From positions 1-57,999 of the forward strand of contig NZ_BCRB01000018.1 of NCBI RefSeq assembly GCF_001552375.1: a DNA stretch of 57,999 nucleotides, read 5' to 3'. The notes below the pieces were generated by a model. That model saw nothing but the letters and a program-made list of their open reading frames with translations, was not told where the DNA came from and did no database searches. Position 1 is the stretch's first letter. Each line of letters starts with the position of its first letter. A program made the position numbers and the translations under genes. Shown here piece by piece: positions 43,248 through 53,937 of this stretch. The stretch is from Cellulomonas iranensis NBRC 101100 = JCM 18110. Lineage in GTDB: Bacteria; Actinomycetota; Actinomycetes; Actinomycetales; Cellulomonadaceae.

Positions 43248-44306
43248 TCAGCCGGCGACGCGGGCGGCGAGGTCCTTGCCCACCTCGGCCGTCGACCGTA
43301 CTCGGCCGGCGCGCTCGGCGATGTCGGCGGCCACCGCGGCCTCGACGGCGCGCGCGGCGTCGGGCAGGCCGACGTGGTCGAGCAGCAGCGCGACCGACAG
43401 CACCGTCGCGGTGGGGTCGGCCTTGCCCTGCCCGGCGATGTCGGGGGCCGAGCCGTGCACGGGCTCGAACATGCTCGGCGCGGTGCGGTCGGGGTTGATG
43501 TTGGCCGACGCGGCGAGGCCGATGCCGCCCGTGATGGCGGCGGCCAGGTCGGTGAGGATGTCGCCGAACAGGTTGTCGGTCACGATGACGTCGAACCGCG
43601 CGGGGTCGGTGACGAGGAAGATCGTCGCCGCGTCGACGTGCAGGTAGTCCACCGTGACGTCGGGGAACTCGGCGTTGACGGCCTCGACCGTGCGACGCCA
43701 CAGGTGGCCCGCGTGCACCAGCACGTTGTGCTTGTGCACGAGCGTGAGCTTCTTGCGGGGGCGAGCCGCGGCGCGCGCGAACGCGTCGCGCACGACGCGC
43801 TCGACGCCGAACGCGGTGTTGACGCTCACCTCGTTCGCGACCTCGGCGGGCGTGCCGACGCGGATCGCGCCGCCGTTGCCGACGTAGGGACCCTCGGTGC
43901 CCTCGCGCACGACGACGAAGTCGACGTCGCCGGGGGCGGCGAGCGGGCTCGCGACGCCCGGGAAGAGCGTGCTGGGGCGCAGGTTGACGTAGTGGTCGAG
44001 CGCGAAGCGCAGCTTGAGCAGCAGCCCGCGCTCGAGGACGCCCGACGGCACGCTCGGGTCGCCGATCGCACCGAGCAGGATCGCGTCGTGCGTGCGGATC
44101 GCGGCGAGGTCCTCGTCCGTGAGGGTCTCGCCCGTGGCGTGCCAGCGCCGGGCGCCGAGGTCGAAGTCGGTCGTGCGGACCGTGGTGCCGGTGCCGTGCA
44201 GGGCCTGCTCGAGCACGAGGAGCCCCTGCTCGACGACCTCCGTCCCGATGCCGTCGCCGGCCACGACGGCCAGGTTCAGGGACGTGGGAGGGGTCGTGTC
44301 AGCCAT
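43248..44306 (-). CDS. leuB: 3-Isopropylmalate dehydrogenase
   Basis: The 352-residue enzyme has [60 protein letters not shown] and [18 protein letters not shown]. It oxidises and decarboxylates 3-isopropylmalate in leucine synthesis. TACTGT ends exactly 6 nt before the ATG, so the mRNA is leaderless. A 16-bp palindrome lies at 43178-43193 between it and ilvE. Confidence 0.96.
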   Translation of the reverse strand: MADTTPPTSLNLAVVAGDGIGTEVVEQGLLVLEQALHGTGTTVRTTDFDLGARRWHATGETLTDEDLAAIRTHDAILLGAIGDPSVPSGVLERGLLLKLRFALDHYVNLRPSTLFPGVASPLAAPGDVDFVVVREGTEGPYVGNGGAIRVGTPAEVANEVSVNTAFGVERVVRDAFARAAARPRKKLTLVHKHNVLVHAGHLWRRTVEAVNAEFPDVTVDYLHVDAATIFLVTDPARFDVIVTDNLFGDILTDLAAAITGGIGLAASANINPDRTAPSMFEPVHGSAPDIAGQGKADPTATVLSVALLLDHVGLPDAARAVEAAVAADIAERAGRVRSTAEVGKDLAARVAG

Positions 44307-44367
44307 GCCGCCACAGTAACCAGCGGTCCACGCCTCGGACGTCTCGTCTCATCAGGCGGACGCTGGC

Positions 44368-44913
44368 TCAGTCGACCGCCGGCGCCGACCCCGTCGTCGG
44401 GTACACGAGCTCGAACCGCTCCGTGACGACGTCCATCGTCGGCGAGAACACCGCGTCCCCGAGCACGCGTCGCCACACGGCCTCGTGCTCACGCCGCCAC
44501 GCCGCGACCGACCGGTCGCCCTCGCCCTCCGCCGCCGCGTGCTCGTCACCCACCGCGTCGAACGGTACGACGTCGACCGCCGTCGTGCGCAGCAGCGCCC
44601 GCGGGTCGCCGCGCGAGTCCAGCACGATCGACACGTCCCCGACCCGCGGCAGCGGCGCGTCGGCCGCCGTGAGCTCCGCGAGCGCCGTCGACGTCGCCGT
44701 CTTGCGGCCCTCGAGCACCAGGCCGAGCAGCGCGTCCGCCGCGACCGGGTCGTCGCCGAACGACCACGCCGGCGGGGCGACCGCACCGTCGACCGTCTCC
44801 CCCATCACCGGGTCGAGCTTGCCCCACCCCAGGTGCCCGCGCGCCGCGTCCCAGAAGTCCGCGATCCGCGTGTCCTGCGTGCCGTCCGGGGCCTGCGGCA
44901 GCTGCTCGGTCAT
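44368..44913 (-). CDS. ASCH domain protein
   Basis: The 181-residue protein has the ASCH pattern GLVLEGRKTATSTALAEL, LPRVGDVSIVLDSRGDPRALLRTTAVDVVPFDAV and a C-terminal FELVYPT. ASCH domains resemble PUA RNA-binding folds and some act as ribonucleases or N4-acetylcytidine amidohydrolases. The ATG at 44913 has a GAAGGG site; an upstream GTG-like extension is less likely. It lies 61 bases before leuB. Confidence 0.82.
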   Translation of the reverse strand: MTEQLPQAPDGTQDTRIADFWDAARGHLGWGKLDPVMGETVDGAVAPPAWSFGDDPVAADALLGLVLEGRKTATSTALAELTAADAPLPRVGDVSIVLDSRGDPRALLRTTAVDVVPFDAVGDEHAAAEGEGDRSVAAWRREHEAVWRRVLGDAVFSPTMDVVTERFELVYPTTGSAPAVD

Positions 44914-44997
44914 CGTGCACCCTTCCCTCGAGGTCACGGGCGGCGCGCCCGCGCAGCGATCCTCGCGCGCCGCGCGGCGACCTGCACCCCCACCAGG

Positions 44998-45039
44998 TGC
45001 GAGAGGGCGATCCAGCCGGTGCTGGATCGCCCTCTCGCA
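44998..45039 (-). terminator. Terminator of the ilvBNC operon
   Basis: A perfect 19-bp stem (core GCGAGAGGGCGATCCAGC) with the tetraloop CGGT begins 16 bases after the ilvC stop. It is the strongest hairpin in the window and ends the ilvB-ilvN-ilvC transcript before the ASCH gene. Confidence 0.85.
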
Positions 45040-45054
45040 GTGGGCGGTGGTGGG

Positions 45055-46657
<1,603 letters not shown>

Positions 46658-46670
46658 CGCGGTTCCTTCC

Positions 46671-48536
46671 TCAGTCCTCGCGGTCCCACGCGGGGCTGAT
46701 GCCCCGCGCGTACTGGATGGCGTCGTTGCTGACGCCGGCGGCGACCATCGGCCACACCATCGAGTCGCGCGAGACCGTGAAGTCGACCACGACGGGGCGG
46801 TCGTCGATCTCCATCGCGCGCTTGATCGTCGCGTCGACGTCGGCCTTGGTCTCGCACCGCAGGCCCACCGCGCCGTACGCGTCGGCGAGCTTGACGAAGT
46901 CCGGGACTCGCGCCGTGCCGTGGCCCGTGTGCAGGTCGGTGTTGGAGTAGCGCGACTCGTAGAACAGGGTCTGCCACTGGCGGACCATGCCCAACGAGCT
47001 GTTGTTGACCACCGCGACCTTGATGGGGATCTCGTTGATCGTGCAGGTCGCGAGCTCCTGGTTGGTCATCTGGAAGCAGCCGTCGCCGTCGATCGCCCAG
47101 ACCGTGCGCGACGGGTCGCCGACCTTCGCGCCCATCGCGGCGGGCACCGCGAAGCCCATGGTGCCCAGGCCGCCGGAGTTGACCCACGAGCCGGGCCGCT
47201 CGTAGCGGATGAACTGCGCGGCCCACATCTGGTGCTGCCCGACGCCCGACACGAAGATCGACTCCGGGCCGGAGATCTCGCCGATGCGGGTGATGACGTG
47301 CTGCGGCGCGAGCAGGCCGTCCGTCGGCTCGTCGTACCCGAGGGGGAACGTCGCGCGCCAGTCGTCGAGCTGCTTCCACCACGCCTCGAGGTCCGGCCTG
47401 CCGTGCTGGGCGTGCTCGCGCTCGAGCTCGGGCAGCAGGTCGGCGATCACCTCGCGCAGGTCGCCCACGATCGGGACGTCGGCGCGCTTGTTCTTGCCGA
47501 TCTCGGCGGGGTCGATGTCGGCGTGCACGACGGTCGCGCCGGGCGCGAACGACGCCAGCAGGCCCGTCACGCGGTCGTCGAACCGCGCACCGAGCGCGAC
47601 CACGAGGTCGGCCTTCTGCAGCGCGGCCACCGCGGCGACCGTGCCGTGCATGCCGGGCATGCCGAGGTGCTGCGGGTGGGAGTCGGGCAGCGCGCCGCGG
47701 GCCATGAGCGTCGTGACGACGGGGGCGCCCGACGCGTCGGTCAGACGGCGCAGCAGGTCGGACGCGCCCGCGCGGATCACGCCGCCGCCCACGTACAGCA
47801 CCGGCCGGCGTGAGGTCGCGAGCAGCCGCGCGGCCTCGCGGATCTGCTTGGCGTGCGGCTTGGTCACCGGGTGGTACCCGGGCAGGTTGACGTCCTGCGG
47901 CCACGAGAACGTGGTCTGCGCCTGCATCGCCGACTTCGCGATGTCGACGAGCACGGGACCGGGGCGACCCGACGACGCGACGTGGAACGCCTCGGCGATC
48001 GTGCGCGGGATGTCGTCGGGGTCGGTCACCAGGTAGTTGTGCTTGGTGATCGGGAGCGTGATGCCGACGATGTCGGCCTCCTGGAACGCGTCCGTGCCGA
48101 TCATCGACGCACCGACCTGGCCGGTGATCGCGACCATCGGCACCGAGTCCATGTTGGCGTCGGCGATCGCGGTGACGAGGTTGGTCGCGCCCGGGCCGGA
48201 CGTCGCCATGGTGACGCCGACCTTGCCCGAGGAGTACGCGTAGCCGGCGGCCGCGTGCCCGCCCCCCTGCTCGTGGCGCACGAGCACGTGCCGCACGCGC
48301 GAGGAGTCCATGAGCGGGTCGTACGTCGGCAAGATCGCACCGCCCGGGATCCCGAACACGACCTCGACGCCGGCCTCCTCGAGGGACCGGACGATCGACT
48401 GCGCGCCCGTGACCTTCTCGGGGCCGATGCGCCGATCGGCCGCCGGCGCGTCACCCTGCCGGGGCGTCGCCTCGGCGGCCGGGCGCACGGGGCGCACGGC
48501 AGCGCGCGGTGGTGCGGGATGGGGACCCTGAGCCAT
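46671..48536 (-). CDS. ilvB: Acetolactate synthase, large subunit
   Basis: The 621-residue TPP enzyme has the catalytic Glu in [19 protein letters not shown], the FAD/linker domain and the TPP-Mg motif [14 protein letters not shown] ending in VNNSSLGM. It makes acetolactate or acetohydroxybutyrate from pyruvate. AGGAGA precedes the ATG at 48536. It carries an Ala/Pro/Arg-rich N-terminus of about 40 residues before the conserved domain. A BCAA leader peptide and terminator lie in the 5' leader. Confidence 0.96.
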   Translation of the reverse strand: MAQGPHPAPPRAAVRPVRPAAEATPRQGDAPAADRRIGPEKVTGAQSIVRSLEEAGVEVVFGIPGGAILPTYDPLMDSSRVRHVLVRHEQGGGHAAAGYAYSSGKVGVTMATSGPGATNLVTAIADANMDSVPMVAITGQVGASMIGTDAFQEADIVGITLPITKHNYLVTDPDDIPRTIAEAFHVASSGRPGPVLVDIAKSAMQAQTTFSWPQDVNLPGYHPVTKPHAKQIREAARLLATSRRPVLYVGGGVIRAGASDLLRRLTDASGAPVVTTLMARGALPDSHPQHLGMPGMHGTVAAVAALQKADLVVALGARFDDRVTGLLASFAPGATVVHADIDPAEIGKNKRADVPIVGDLREVIADLLPELEREHAQHGRPDLEAWWKQLDDWRATFPLGYDEPTDGLLAPQHVITRIGEISGPESIFVSGVGQHQMWAAQFIRYERPGSWVNSGGLGTMGFAVPAAMGAKVGDPSRTVWAIDGDGCFQMTNQELATCTINEIPIKVAVVNNSSLGMVRQWQTLFYESRYSNTDLHTGHGTARVPDFVKLADAYGAVGLRCETKADVDATIKRAMEIDDRPVVVDFTVSRDSMVWPMVAAGVSNDAIQYARGISPAWDRED

Positions 48537-48607
48537 CGTCGTCTCCTGCGGGTCGAGTGCGGGTGTGGTCGTCCGGTGCGGGGTGCGCCGGGCGGCTGCC
48601 GGGCACG

Positions 48608-48647
48608 AAAAAGCCCCTCGACCCGGGCACCGGGATGGACGAGGGGC
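48608..48647 (-). terminator. Attenuator terminator of ilvB
   Basis: An 8-bp stem GCCCCTCG/CGAGGGGC encloses a 19-nt loop and is followed on the transcript by five Ts. It lies between the leader-peptide ORF and ilvB, where only a regulated terminator would make sense. It parallels the one upstream of cimA. Confidence 0.85.
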
Positions 48648-48680
48648 GAGCGCGCGCGACGAGCGACCTGTGCGGTGGCG

Positions 48681-48722
48681 TCAGCCGGCGCGCTCAGGAA
48701 GTACTACGAGGATCATCTGCAC
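48681..48722 (-). CDS. ilvB leader peptide, Ile-Leu-Val-Val-Leu
   Basis: This 13-residue ORF reads VQMILVVLPERAG, with five consecutive branched-chain codons (ATC CTC GTA GTA CTT). Several are codons scarce in this GC-rich genome (GTA, CTT), which would sharpen ribosome stalling. TAGGGT ends 7 nt before its GTG, so it is leaderless. It precedes the ilvB attenuator terminator by about 33 bases. Confidence 0.85.
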   Translation of the reverse strand: MQMILVVLPERAG

Positions 48723-48729
48723 GTCGGCG

Positions 48730-48758
48730 ACCCTACGCCTGTCCCGTGCGGGTGTCAC
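48730..48758 (-). promoter_or_regulatory. Promoter of the ilvB leader transcript
   Basis: On the minus strand GTGACA (48758-48753) is followed by 17 bases and TAGGGT (48735-48730), 7 nt before the leader GTG. It has the same design as the VIT1 promoter. Bases 48759-48899 hold the divergent promoter of the AMIN-like gene, with TAGCGT at 48869-48874. Confidence 0.75.
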
Positions 48759-48899
48759 ATCCCTCACCTCTCGTCTCACATCGTGGTTCACACGTCCATG
48801 GCGTGGAACGTCGACCCGGACCGCCGCGCCTCGGCGGGTCACGCGCCCGGCCTGGTGCCCCCGCCCCCTAGCGTGGACGCACGCGACAGGGAGGCCACC

Positions 48900-49565
48900 A
48901 TGACGACCACGACCGCCCGCCGGCTGCTCGCCGCGGCGACCACGCTCGGCCTGGGCGCCGCCCTCGCGGCGTGCGCCGACGACCCCGCGCCGACGTCGAC
49001 CGCCACGACGACCGTCTCCGCCACGCCCACCCCCACGGGCACGTCGTCCCCGCCGCCGACGCCGACCGGCACGGCACCGACCGGCGCCGCCACGCCCGGC
49101 GCCGCCGAGCCGACGGACGGGCTCGACGGCTTCGCCGCGCCCGGCACCGAGCTCACGTCCGAAGGGGACGCCTCGCTCTACGTCGTCACCGGGGTGCGCA
49201 CCGGCGAGCACGAGGGGTACGACCGCGTCGTCTACCAGCTCGAGGGCGGCACCGGCACGCCCGGCTACCGCGTGCGGTACGTCGAGCGCGCGGTCGAGGA
49301 CCCGAGCGGCGCCGTCCGCCAGGTCGACGGCGACGCGATCCTCCAGGTCACGCTCCTGGGCACCACCTACCCGACGCAGGACGGGCTGCAGGAGTTCTCG
49401 CAGGACCTGCGGCCGGACGACGGCGACGTCGAGCACGTCGTGCGCCCCCTGACGTTCGAGGGCATGACCGACTCGTTCGTCGGCGTCGACGACGGGCCCC
49501 GCGCGTTCCGGGTCCTGGTGCTCGCCGACCCCGTGCGCGTGGTCGTCGACGTCGAGGACCGCTGA
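48900..49565 (+). CDS. Lipoprotein with AMIN-like domain
   Basis: The 221-residue protein has a lipoprotein signal ending LAAC (Cys 25), a Thr/Pro/Ser-rich linker to about residue 75, and an AMIN-like domain with GEHEGYDRVVYQLEGG and GYRVRYVERA, ending RVVVDVEDR. AMIN-type domains can bind peptidoglycan or envelope proteins. The ATG is at 48900, with AGGGAGG upstream. Divergent from the ilv leader. Confidence 0.82.
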   Translation: MTTTTARRLLAAATTLGLGAALAACADDPAPTSTATTTVSATPTPTGTSSPPPTPTGTAPTGAATPGAAEPTDGLDGFAAPGTELTSEGDASLYVVTGVRTGEHEGYDRVVYQLEGGTGTPGYRVRYVERAVEDPSGAVRQVDGDAILQVTLLGTTYPTQDGLQEFSQDLRPDDGDVEHVVRPLTFEGMTDSFVGVDDGPRAFRVLVLADPVRVVVDVEDR

Positions 49566-49571
49566 CGCGCG

Positions 49572-50477
49572 TCAGACCACGGCGCGCGACGTCCCCGACA
49601 GGCCGAGCACCACGACGCACAGCACGGCCACGACCATCGCGAGCGTGAACGGCGCGCGGCTGCGCCCGCGGCGCAGGCCGACCAGCCCGGCGACCACGCC
49701 CACCAGGACCGCCACGACCCCGACCGTCGCGGCAGCGGCGCGCGGCGGCCCCGGCGGCCCGAGCACGGCCACCACGACCGCCACCGCGAGGACCGCCGGC
49801 GCCAGCACGCTCGCCGCGCGCCGACCCAGCCGGTGCGGCAGGCCCCGCACGCCCGTCGCGGCGTCGTCCTCGAGGTCGGGCAGGACGTTCGCGAGGTGCG
49901 CGCCCACGCCGAGCAGCGCACCGACCGCGAGCAGCCACCCCGCCGGCCGGCCCGGCCCGGGCAGCGCGAGCACGACGAACCCCGGGAGCAGCGCGAACGC
50001 GAGCGCGTACGGCAGCCAGGACGCCGCCGTCGCCTTGAGCCCGAGGTTGTACGCCCAGCCCGCCGCGACCGCGACGAGGTGCGCGCCCGCGGCGAGCACG
50101 CCCGTCGGCAGCGACGCCAGCACCGACACGACGACCGCGGCGGCCGCCGCCCCGCGCAGCAGCCGGGCCGTCACGGCCCCCGCGACCACCGGCTTGTCCG
50201 CTCGCGCCACGGCCCGGTCGCGCGCGGCGTCGAGCCAGTCGTTCGACCAGCCGATCGACAGCTGTCCCGCGAGCACGACGACGAGCACCAGCAGCACGGT
50301 GCGCGGGGGCGCCGCGAGCCCGGCCGCGAGCGCCGTCGCCAGGCCCGTCACGACGACCGTCGGGCCGGCGTGCGACGCCCGGACCATGCCCGCGAGCGTC
50401 CTGCCGGGCGCGACCCGCGGGGCCGGGTCGCGAGGCGCCGCACGGCCGGGGCCCGTGGTCGTCGACGGCTCGCGCAC
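49572..50477 (-). CDS. UbiA-family prenyltransferase
   Basis: The 301-residue membrane enzyme has the first Asp motif in SNDWLDAARDRAVARADKP and the second in NVLPDLEDDAATGVRGLPHRLG, with eight to nine helices. It transfers an isoprenyl chain to an aromatic or quinone-like acceptor. TAGCGT ends 6 nt before the GTG at 50477. It is divergent from the type III PKS gene, 97 bp away, and probably modifies the PKS product. Confidence 0.87.
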   Translation of the reverse strand: MREPSTTTGPGRAAPRDPAPRVAPGRTLAGMVRASHAGPTVVVTGLATALAAGLAAPPRTVLLVLVVVLAGQLSIGWSNDWLDAARDRAVARADKPVVAGAVTARLLRGAAAAAVVVSVLASLPTGVLAAGAHLVAVAAGWAYNLGLKATAASWLPYALAFALLPGFVVLALPGPGRPAGWLLAVGALLGVGAHLANVLPDLEDDAATGVRGLPHRLGRRAASVLAPAVLAVAVVVAVLGPPGPPRAAAATVGVVAVLVGVVAGLVGLRRGRSRAPFTLAMVVAVLCVVVLGLSGTSRAVV

Positions 50478-50574
50478 GACGCGACGCTAACCCGCGACGC
50501 CGCCGTGCGCGCGGCCTGCACGCGACCTGCGCCCACGGCGCGCGGGCACCCCGACCGCGTGCCACGATGCCGGG

Positions 50575-51660
50575 ATGTCGCACCTGCTGGCCGTCGCCCC
50601 CGCGCTGCCGGGGCCGCCGCGCTCGCAGCAGGAGATCCTCGACGTCGTCGCGCCGCTGGTCGCCGCGGGCGACGCACGCACCGAGGCGCTCGCACGACGC
50701 CTGCACGCCGGCTGCGGCGTGCGCACGCGGCACCTCGCCCTCCCCCTCGAGCGGTACGGCGAGGTCCGCGACTTCGGGCAGGCCAACGACCTGTACCTCG
50801 AGCTGGCCACCGAGCTCGCCGCGCGCGCCGCGGCCGACGCGCTGGACCGGGCCGGGCTGTCCGCGCAGGACGTCGACCTCGTGTTCCTCACGTCCGTCAC
50901 GGGCGTCGGCGCCCCGTCGGTGGACGCGCTGCTCGTCGACCGGCTCGGCCTGCGGCGCGACGTCACGCGCGTGCCGTCCTTCGGCCTCGGGTGCGCGGGC
51001 GGCGCGGCCGCGCTCGCCCGCACGCACGACCACCTCACGGGTCACCCGCACGACGTCGCGCTCGTCGTCAGCGTCGAGCTGTGCTCCCTCACGCTGCAGC
51101 CCGACGACCCCAGCCCCGCGAACCTCGTCGCGAGCGGCCTGTTCGGCGACGGCGCCGCCGCGGCCGTGCTCGTCGGCGACGACCACCCCGCCGCGGCGGG
51201 CACCACCGGCCCCCGCGTCGTCGCGGTCGGCAGCCGCCTCTACCCGGGCACCGCCGACCACCTCGGCTGGCGGGTCGGCGCCTCGGGGTTCCGGATCGTG
51301 CTGTCCGCGGGGCTGCCCGACGTCGTGCGCGCGGGCGTCGCGGCCGACGTCGAGGGTCTGCTCGCCGCGCACGGCCGCAAGCCGGGCGACGTCACGCGGT
51401 GGGTCGTGCACGCGGGCGGCCCGCGCATCCTCGACGCCGTGCAGGACGCGCTCGGCCTGCCCGCCGACGCGCTCGACGCGAGCCGCGCGTCGCTCGCCGA
51501 CGTCGGCAACCTGTCGTCCGCGTCGGTGCTGCACGTGCTCGACCGCACGCTGCGTGCGGGGACGCCCGCGGGCTCCCCCGGCGTGCTGCTCGCCTTCGGG
51601 CCCGGCGTGGGCCTGGAGATGGTGCTGCTCGAGTGGTCCACGGGAGGACACGGGTGCTGA
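50575..51660 (+). CDS. Type III polyketide synthase (alkylresorcinol/pyrone type)
   Basis: The 361-residue thiolase-fold enzyme has the catalytic triad Cys in FGLGCAGGAAAL (about 140), His in VVHAGGP (about 279) and Asn in VGNLSSASVL (about 312). Its neighbours match the srsA-srsB-srsC phenolic-lipid layout of Streptomyces griseus, so it probably extends a fatty acyl starter with malonyl-CoA. CACGAT ends 6 nt before the ATG. It overlaps the methyltransferase gene by 7 bases. Confidence 0.92.
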   Translation: MSHLLAVAPALPGPPRSQQEILDVVAPLVAAGDARTEALARRLHAGCGVRTRHLALPLERYGEVRDFGQANDLYLELATELAARAAADALDRAGLSAQDVDLVFLTSVTGVGAPSVDALLVDRLGLRRDVTRVPSFGLGCAGGAAALARTHDHLTGHPHDVALVVSVELCSLTLQPDDPSPANLVASGLFGDGAAAAVLVGDDHPAAAGTTGPRVVAVGSRLYPGTADHLGWRVGASGFRIVLSAGLPDVVRAGVAADVEGLLAAHGRKPGDVTRWVVHAGGPRILDAVQDALGLPADALDASRASLADVGNLSSASVLHVLDRTLRAGTPAGSPGVLLAFGPGVGLEMVLLEWSTGGHGC

Positions 51661-52178
51661 CCCTCTACCTGGTGGTCGTCGGCCTCACGGCCGTCGAGCG
51701 CGTCGCCGAGCTCGTCGTGTCGACGCGCAACGCCCGCTGGTCGTTCGCGCGCGGCGGTGTCGAGAGCGGCCGCGGGCACTTCCCCGCGATGGTCGCGCTG
51801 CACACCGCGCTGCTCGTCGCGTGCGTCGTCGAGGTGCTCGTCGCCGACCGGCCGTTCCTGCCGTGGCTGGGGTGGCCCGCGCTCGCGCTCGTCGTCGCGA
51901 GCCAGGGGCTGCGGTGGTGGTGCATCGCGACGCTCGGGCCGCGGTGGAACACGCGCGTGATCGTCGTGCCCGACCTGCCGCTCGTGGACCGGGGGCCGTA
52001 CCGCTGGCTGCGCCACCCGAACTACGTCGCGGTGGTCGTCGAGGGGATCGCGCTGCCGCTCGTGCACACGGCCTGGGTCACGGCTCTCGTGTTCACGCTG
52101 CTCAACGCGGTGCTGCTGGCGCGGTACCGGATCCCCGCGGAGGAGCGCGCGCTGCGCGCGGCGACCGTGGGCGCGTGA
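51654..52178 (+). CDS. ICMT-like membrane methyltransferase
   Basis: The 174-residue protein has four or five helices and the isoprenylcysteine methyltransferase/PEMT motif DRGPYRWLRHPNYVAVVVEGIALPL with a late EERAL. The same family in srs-type clusters O-methylates the alkylresorcinol. GGGAGGA precedes the GTG at 51654, which overlaps the end of the PKS gene. This is product tailoring in a three-gene operon. Confidence 0.88.
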   Translation: MLTLYLVVVGLTAVERVAELVVSTRNARWSFARGGVESGRGHFPAMVALHTALLVACVVEVLVADRPFLPWLGWPALALVVASQGLRWWCIATLGPRWNTRVIVVPDLPLVDRGPYRWLRHPNYVAVVVEGIALPLVHTAWVTALVFTLLNAVLLARYRIPAEERALRAATVGA

Positions 52179-52224
52179 GCGCGGGGCGACGCGCGGCGCG
52201 GCCGTCGCGCGGCGGGCCGGTGCC

Positions 52225-53274
52225 GTGACGGACACCGACGTGCTCGTGGTGGGCGGCGGCCCCGTGGGCCTGGCCGCCGCGGTCGAGGCGCGCCGCCGCG
52301 GGCTCGACGTGGTCGTGCTCGAGGCCCGCGACGGCACGGTCGACAAGGCCTGCGGCGAGGGGCTGATGCCGGGTGCGCTGCGCCTGCTGCGCGCGTGGGA
52401 CCTCGACCCCGCGGGGCACGTGCTCGCGGGGATCAGCTACCGCACGGCGAGCGGTCACGTCGACCACGCGTTCCGCGGCACCCCCGGGCGCGGCGTACGG
52501 CGCACGGTCCTGCACGACGCGCTGCGCGCCCTCGCGGCCGACGTCGGCGTCGTCGTCGTCCCGCGCCGCGCGCACGACGTGCGGATCACGCCCGCGGGTG
52601 TCGACGTCGACGGCCTGACGGCTCGCCACCTGCTCGCGTGCGACGGCCTGCACTCGACCGTGCGCCGCCGGCTGGGGCTCGAGCCCGCGTCCGAGCCGCC
52701 GACGGAGCGCGCCCGCGAGCGCGTCGCGGGCCGACGCCGCTACGGCCTGCGGCGGCACTACCGCGTCGCCCCGTGGAGCGACCTCGTCGAGGTGCACTGG
52801 GCACCGCACGCCGAGGCGTACGTGACGCCCGTGGCCGACGACCTCGTGGGCGTCGCGGTGCTCGGCCCGCGCGGCACCGACCTCGACGCGACGCTCGCCG
52901 CGCTGCCCGAGCTCGCGGACCGGCTCGCCGGCGCGGCCCCCGCGAGCACCGTGCGCGGCGCCGGGCCCCTGCGGCAGCGCGCGACGCGTCGCGCGCTCGG
53001 GCCCGTGCGGCTCGTGGGCGACGCGTCGGGCTACGTCGACGCGCTCACGGGCGAGGGGCTGCGGGTCGGGTTCGCGCAGGCCCGCGCGGCCGTCGCGACG
53101 CTCGACGACCCGGCGGCGTACGAGCGCGCGTGGCGTGCGGCGACGCGCGAGTACCGCGTGCTGACGACGGGGCTCGTCGCGTGGGCGAGGTCGCCGCTGC
53201 GGCCCGTCCTCGTGCCCGCGGCGCGGCACCTGCCGGCGCTGTTCGGCGGGGTCGTCGAGCGCCTGGCCCGGTGA
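52225..53274 (+). CDS. FAD-dependent oxidoreductase (hydroxylase or reductase)
   Basis: The 349-residue flavoprotein has DVLVVGGGPVGLAAAVEARRRG at the start (FAD binding), DKACGEGLMPGALRLL, and the second FAD motif LVGDASGYVDALTGEGLRVGFAQA. It matches the geranylgeranyl-reductase/aromatic hydroxylase superfamily. By analogy to SrsC it may hydroxylate the resorcinol ring to a quinol. It follows the methyltransferase gene by 46 bases. Confidence 0.85.
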   Translation: MTDTDVLVVGGGPVGLAAAVEARRRGLDVVVLEARDGTVDKACGEGLMPGALRLLRAWDLDPAGHVLAGISYRTASGHVDHAFRGTPGRGVRRTVLHDALRALAADVGVVVVPRRAHDVRITPAGVDVDGLTARHLLACDGLHSTVRRRLGLEPASEPPTERARERVAGRRRYGLRRHYRVAPWSDLVEVHWAPHAEAYVTPVADDLVGVAVLGPRGTDLDATLAALPELADRLAGAAPASTVRGAGPLRQRATRRALGPVRLVGDASGYVDALTGEGLRVGFAQARAAVATLDDPAAYERAWRAATREYRVLTTGLVAWARSPLRPVLVPAARHLPALFGGVVERLAR

Positions 53275-53290
53275 CCGCGGCGCGGCGGTC

Positions 53291-53872
53291 TCACGCGTCC
53301 GGCGGCTCGGGGTCCATGTCGAACCCGGGCAGACCGTCGACGCTCGTGCGGTTCCAGAGCCGCCGGTACGCCGCGCGCCCCTCCGCCCCCTTGCGCTCCA
53401 TGAACGGGGGCAGCAGGTCACGCTCGCCGACGTGCGACATCAGCGGGACCCCGTACCCGCAGGAGTCCGAGACGCGCTCGACGTCGACGACGATCACGGC
53501 CCGGGCGCCACGCGACTCGTCCAGGCCGCCCTCGAACCGTCCGAGCAGCTCGTCGAAGCCCTCGTCGTAGAGCGTCACGAACCGGCCGCGGCCGTGCAGG
53601 CGCACGATGTCGGGCGGCCCCTCGAACGCGCAGAACATCAGCGTGATCCGCCCGTCGTCGCGCAGGTGCGCGATGGTCTCCGAGCCCGACGCCGTCAGGT
53701 CGACGTACGCGACCGTGCGCTCGTCGAGCACCGCGAACGTCCCGCCGACCCCCTTGGGCGACACGTTGACGTGACCGCCCGGCCCGCTGGGGGCCGTCGC
53801 GACGAAGAACACGTGCTGCGCCAGCAGCCACGTGCGCATGCGCTCACCGATGTGCTCGTGCACCTTGCCCAT
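53291..53872 (-). CDS. Pyridoxamine 5'-phosphate oxidase-fold protein
   Basis: The 193-residue protein has the split-barrel pattern AQHVFFVATAPSGPGGHVNVSPKG, VAYVDLTASGSETIAHLRDDGRITLMFCAFEG and IVRLHGRGRFV. It resembles FMN- or F420-dependent small oxidoreductases of actinobacteria rather than PdxH. CACCAT ends 6 nt before the ATG at 53872. It is convergent with the FAD gene; 16 bp separate them. Confidence 0.83.
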   Translation of the reverse strand: MGKVHEHIGERMRTWLLAQHVFFVATAPSGPGGHVNVSPKGVGGTFAVLDERTVAYVDLTASGSETIAHLRDDGRITLMFCAFEGPPDIVRLHGRGRFVTLYDEGFDELLGRFEGGLDESRGARAVIVVDVERVSDSCGYGVPLMSHVGERDLLPPFMERKGAEGRAAYRRLWNRTSVDGLPGFDMDPEPPDA

Positions 53873-53937
53873 GCGCGCATGGTGGCACCGACCGCCCGAG
53901 CGCGGCGTCGTGCGTCCGCCCTGCGGCTCGCACCGCC

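Noticed and set aside
53291-53872. Second pdxH
   Set aside because: It shares only the split-barrel fold and lacks the PdxH C-terminal WQGR-like motif.
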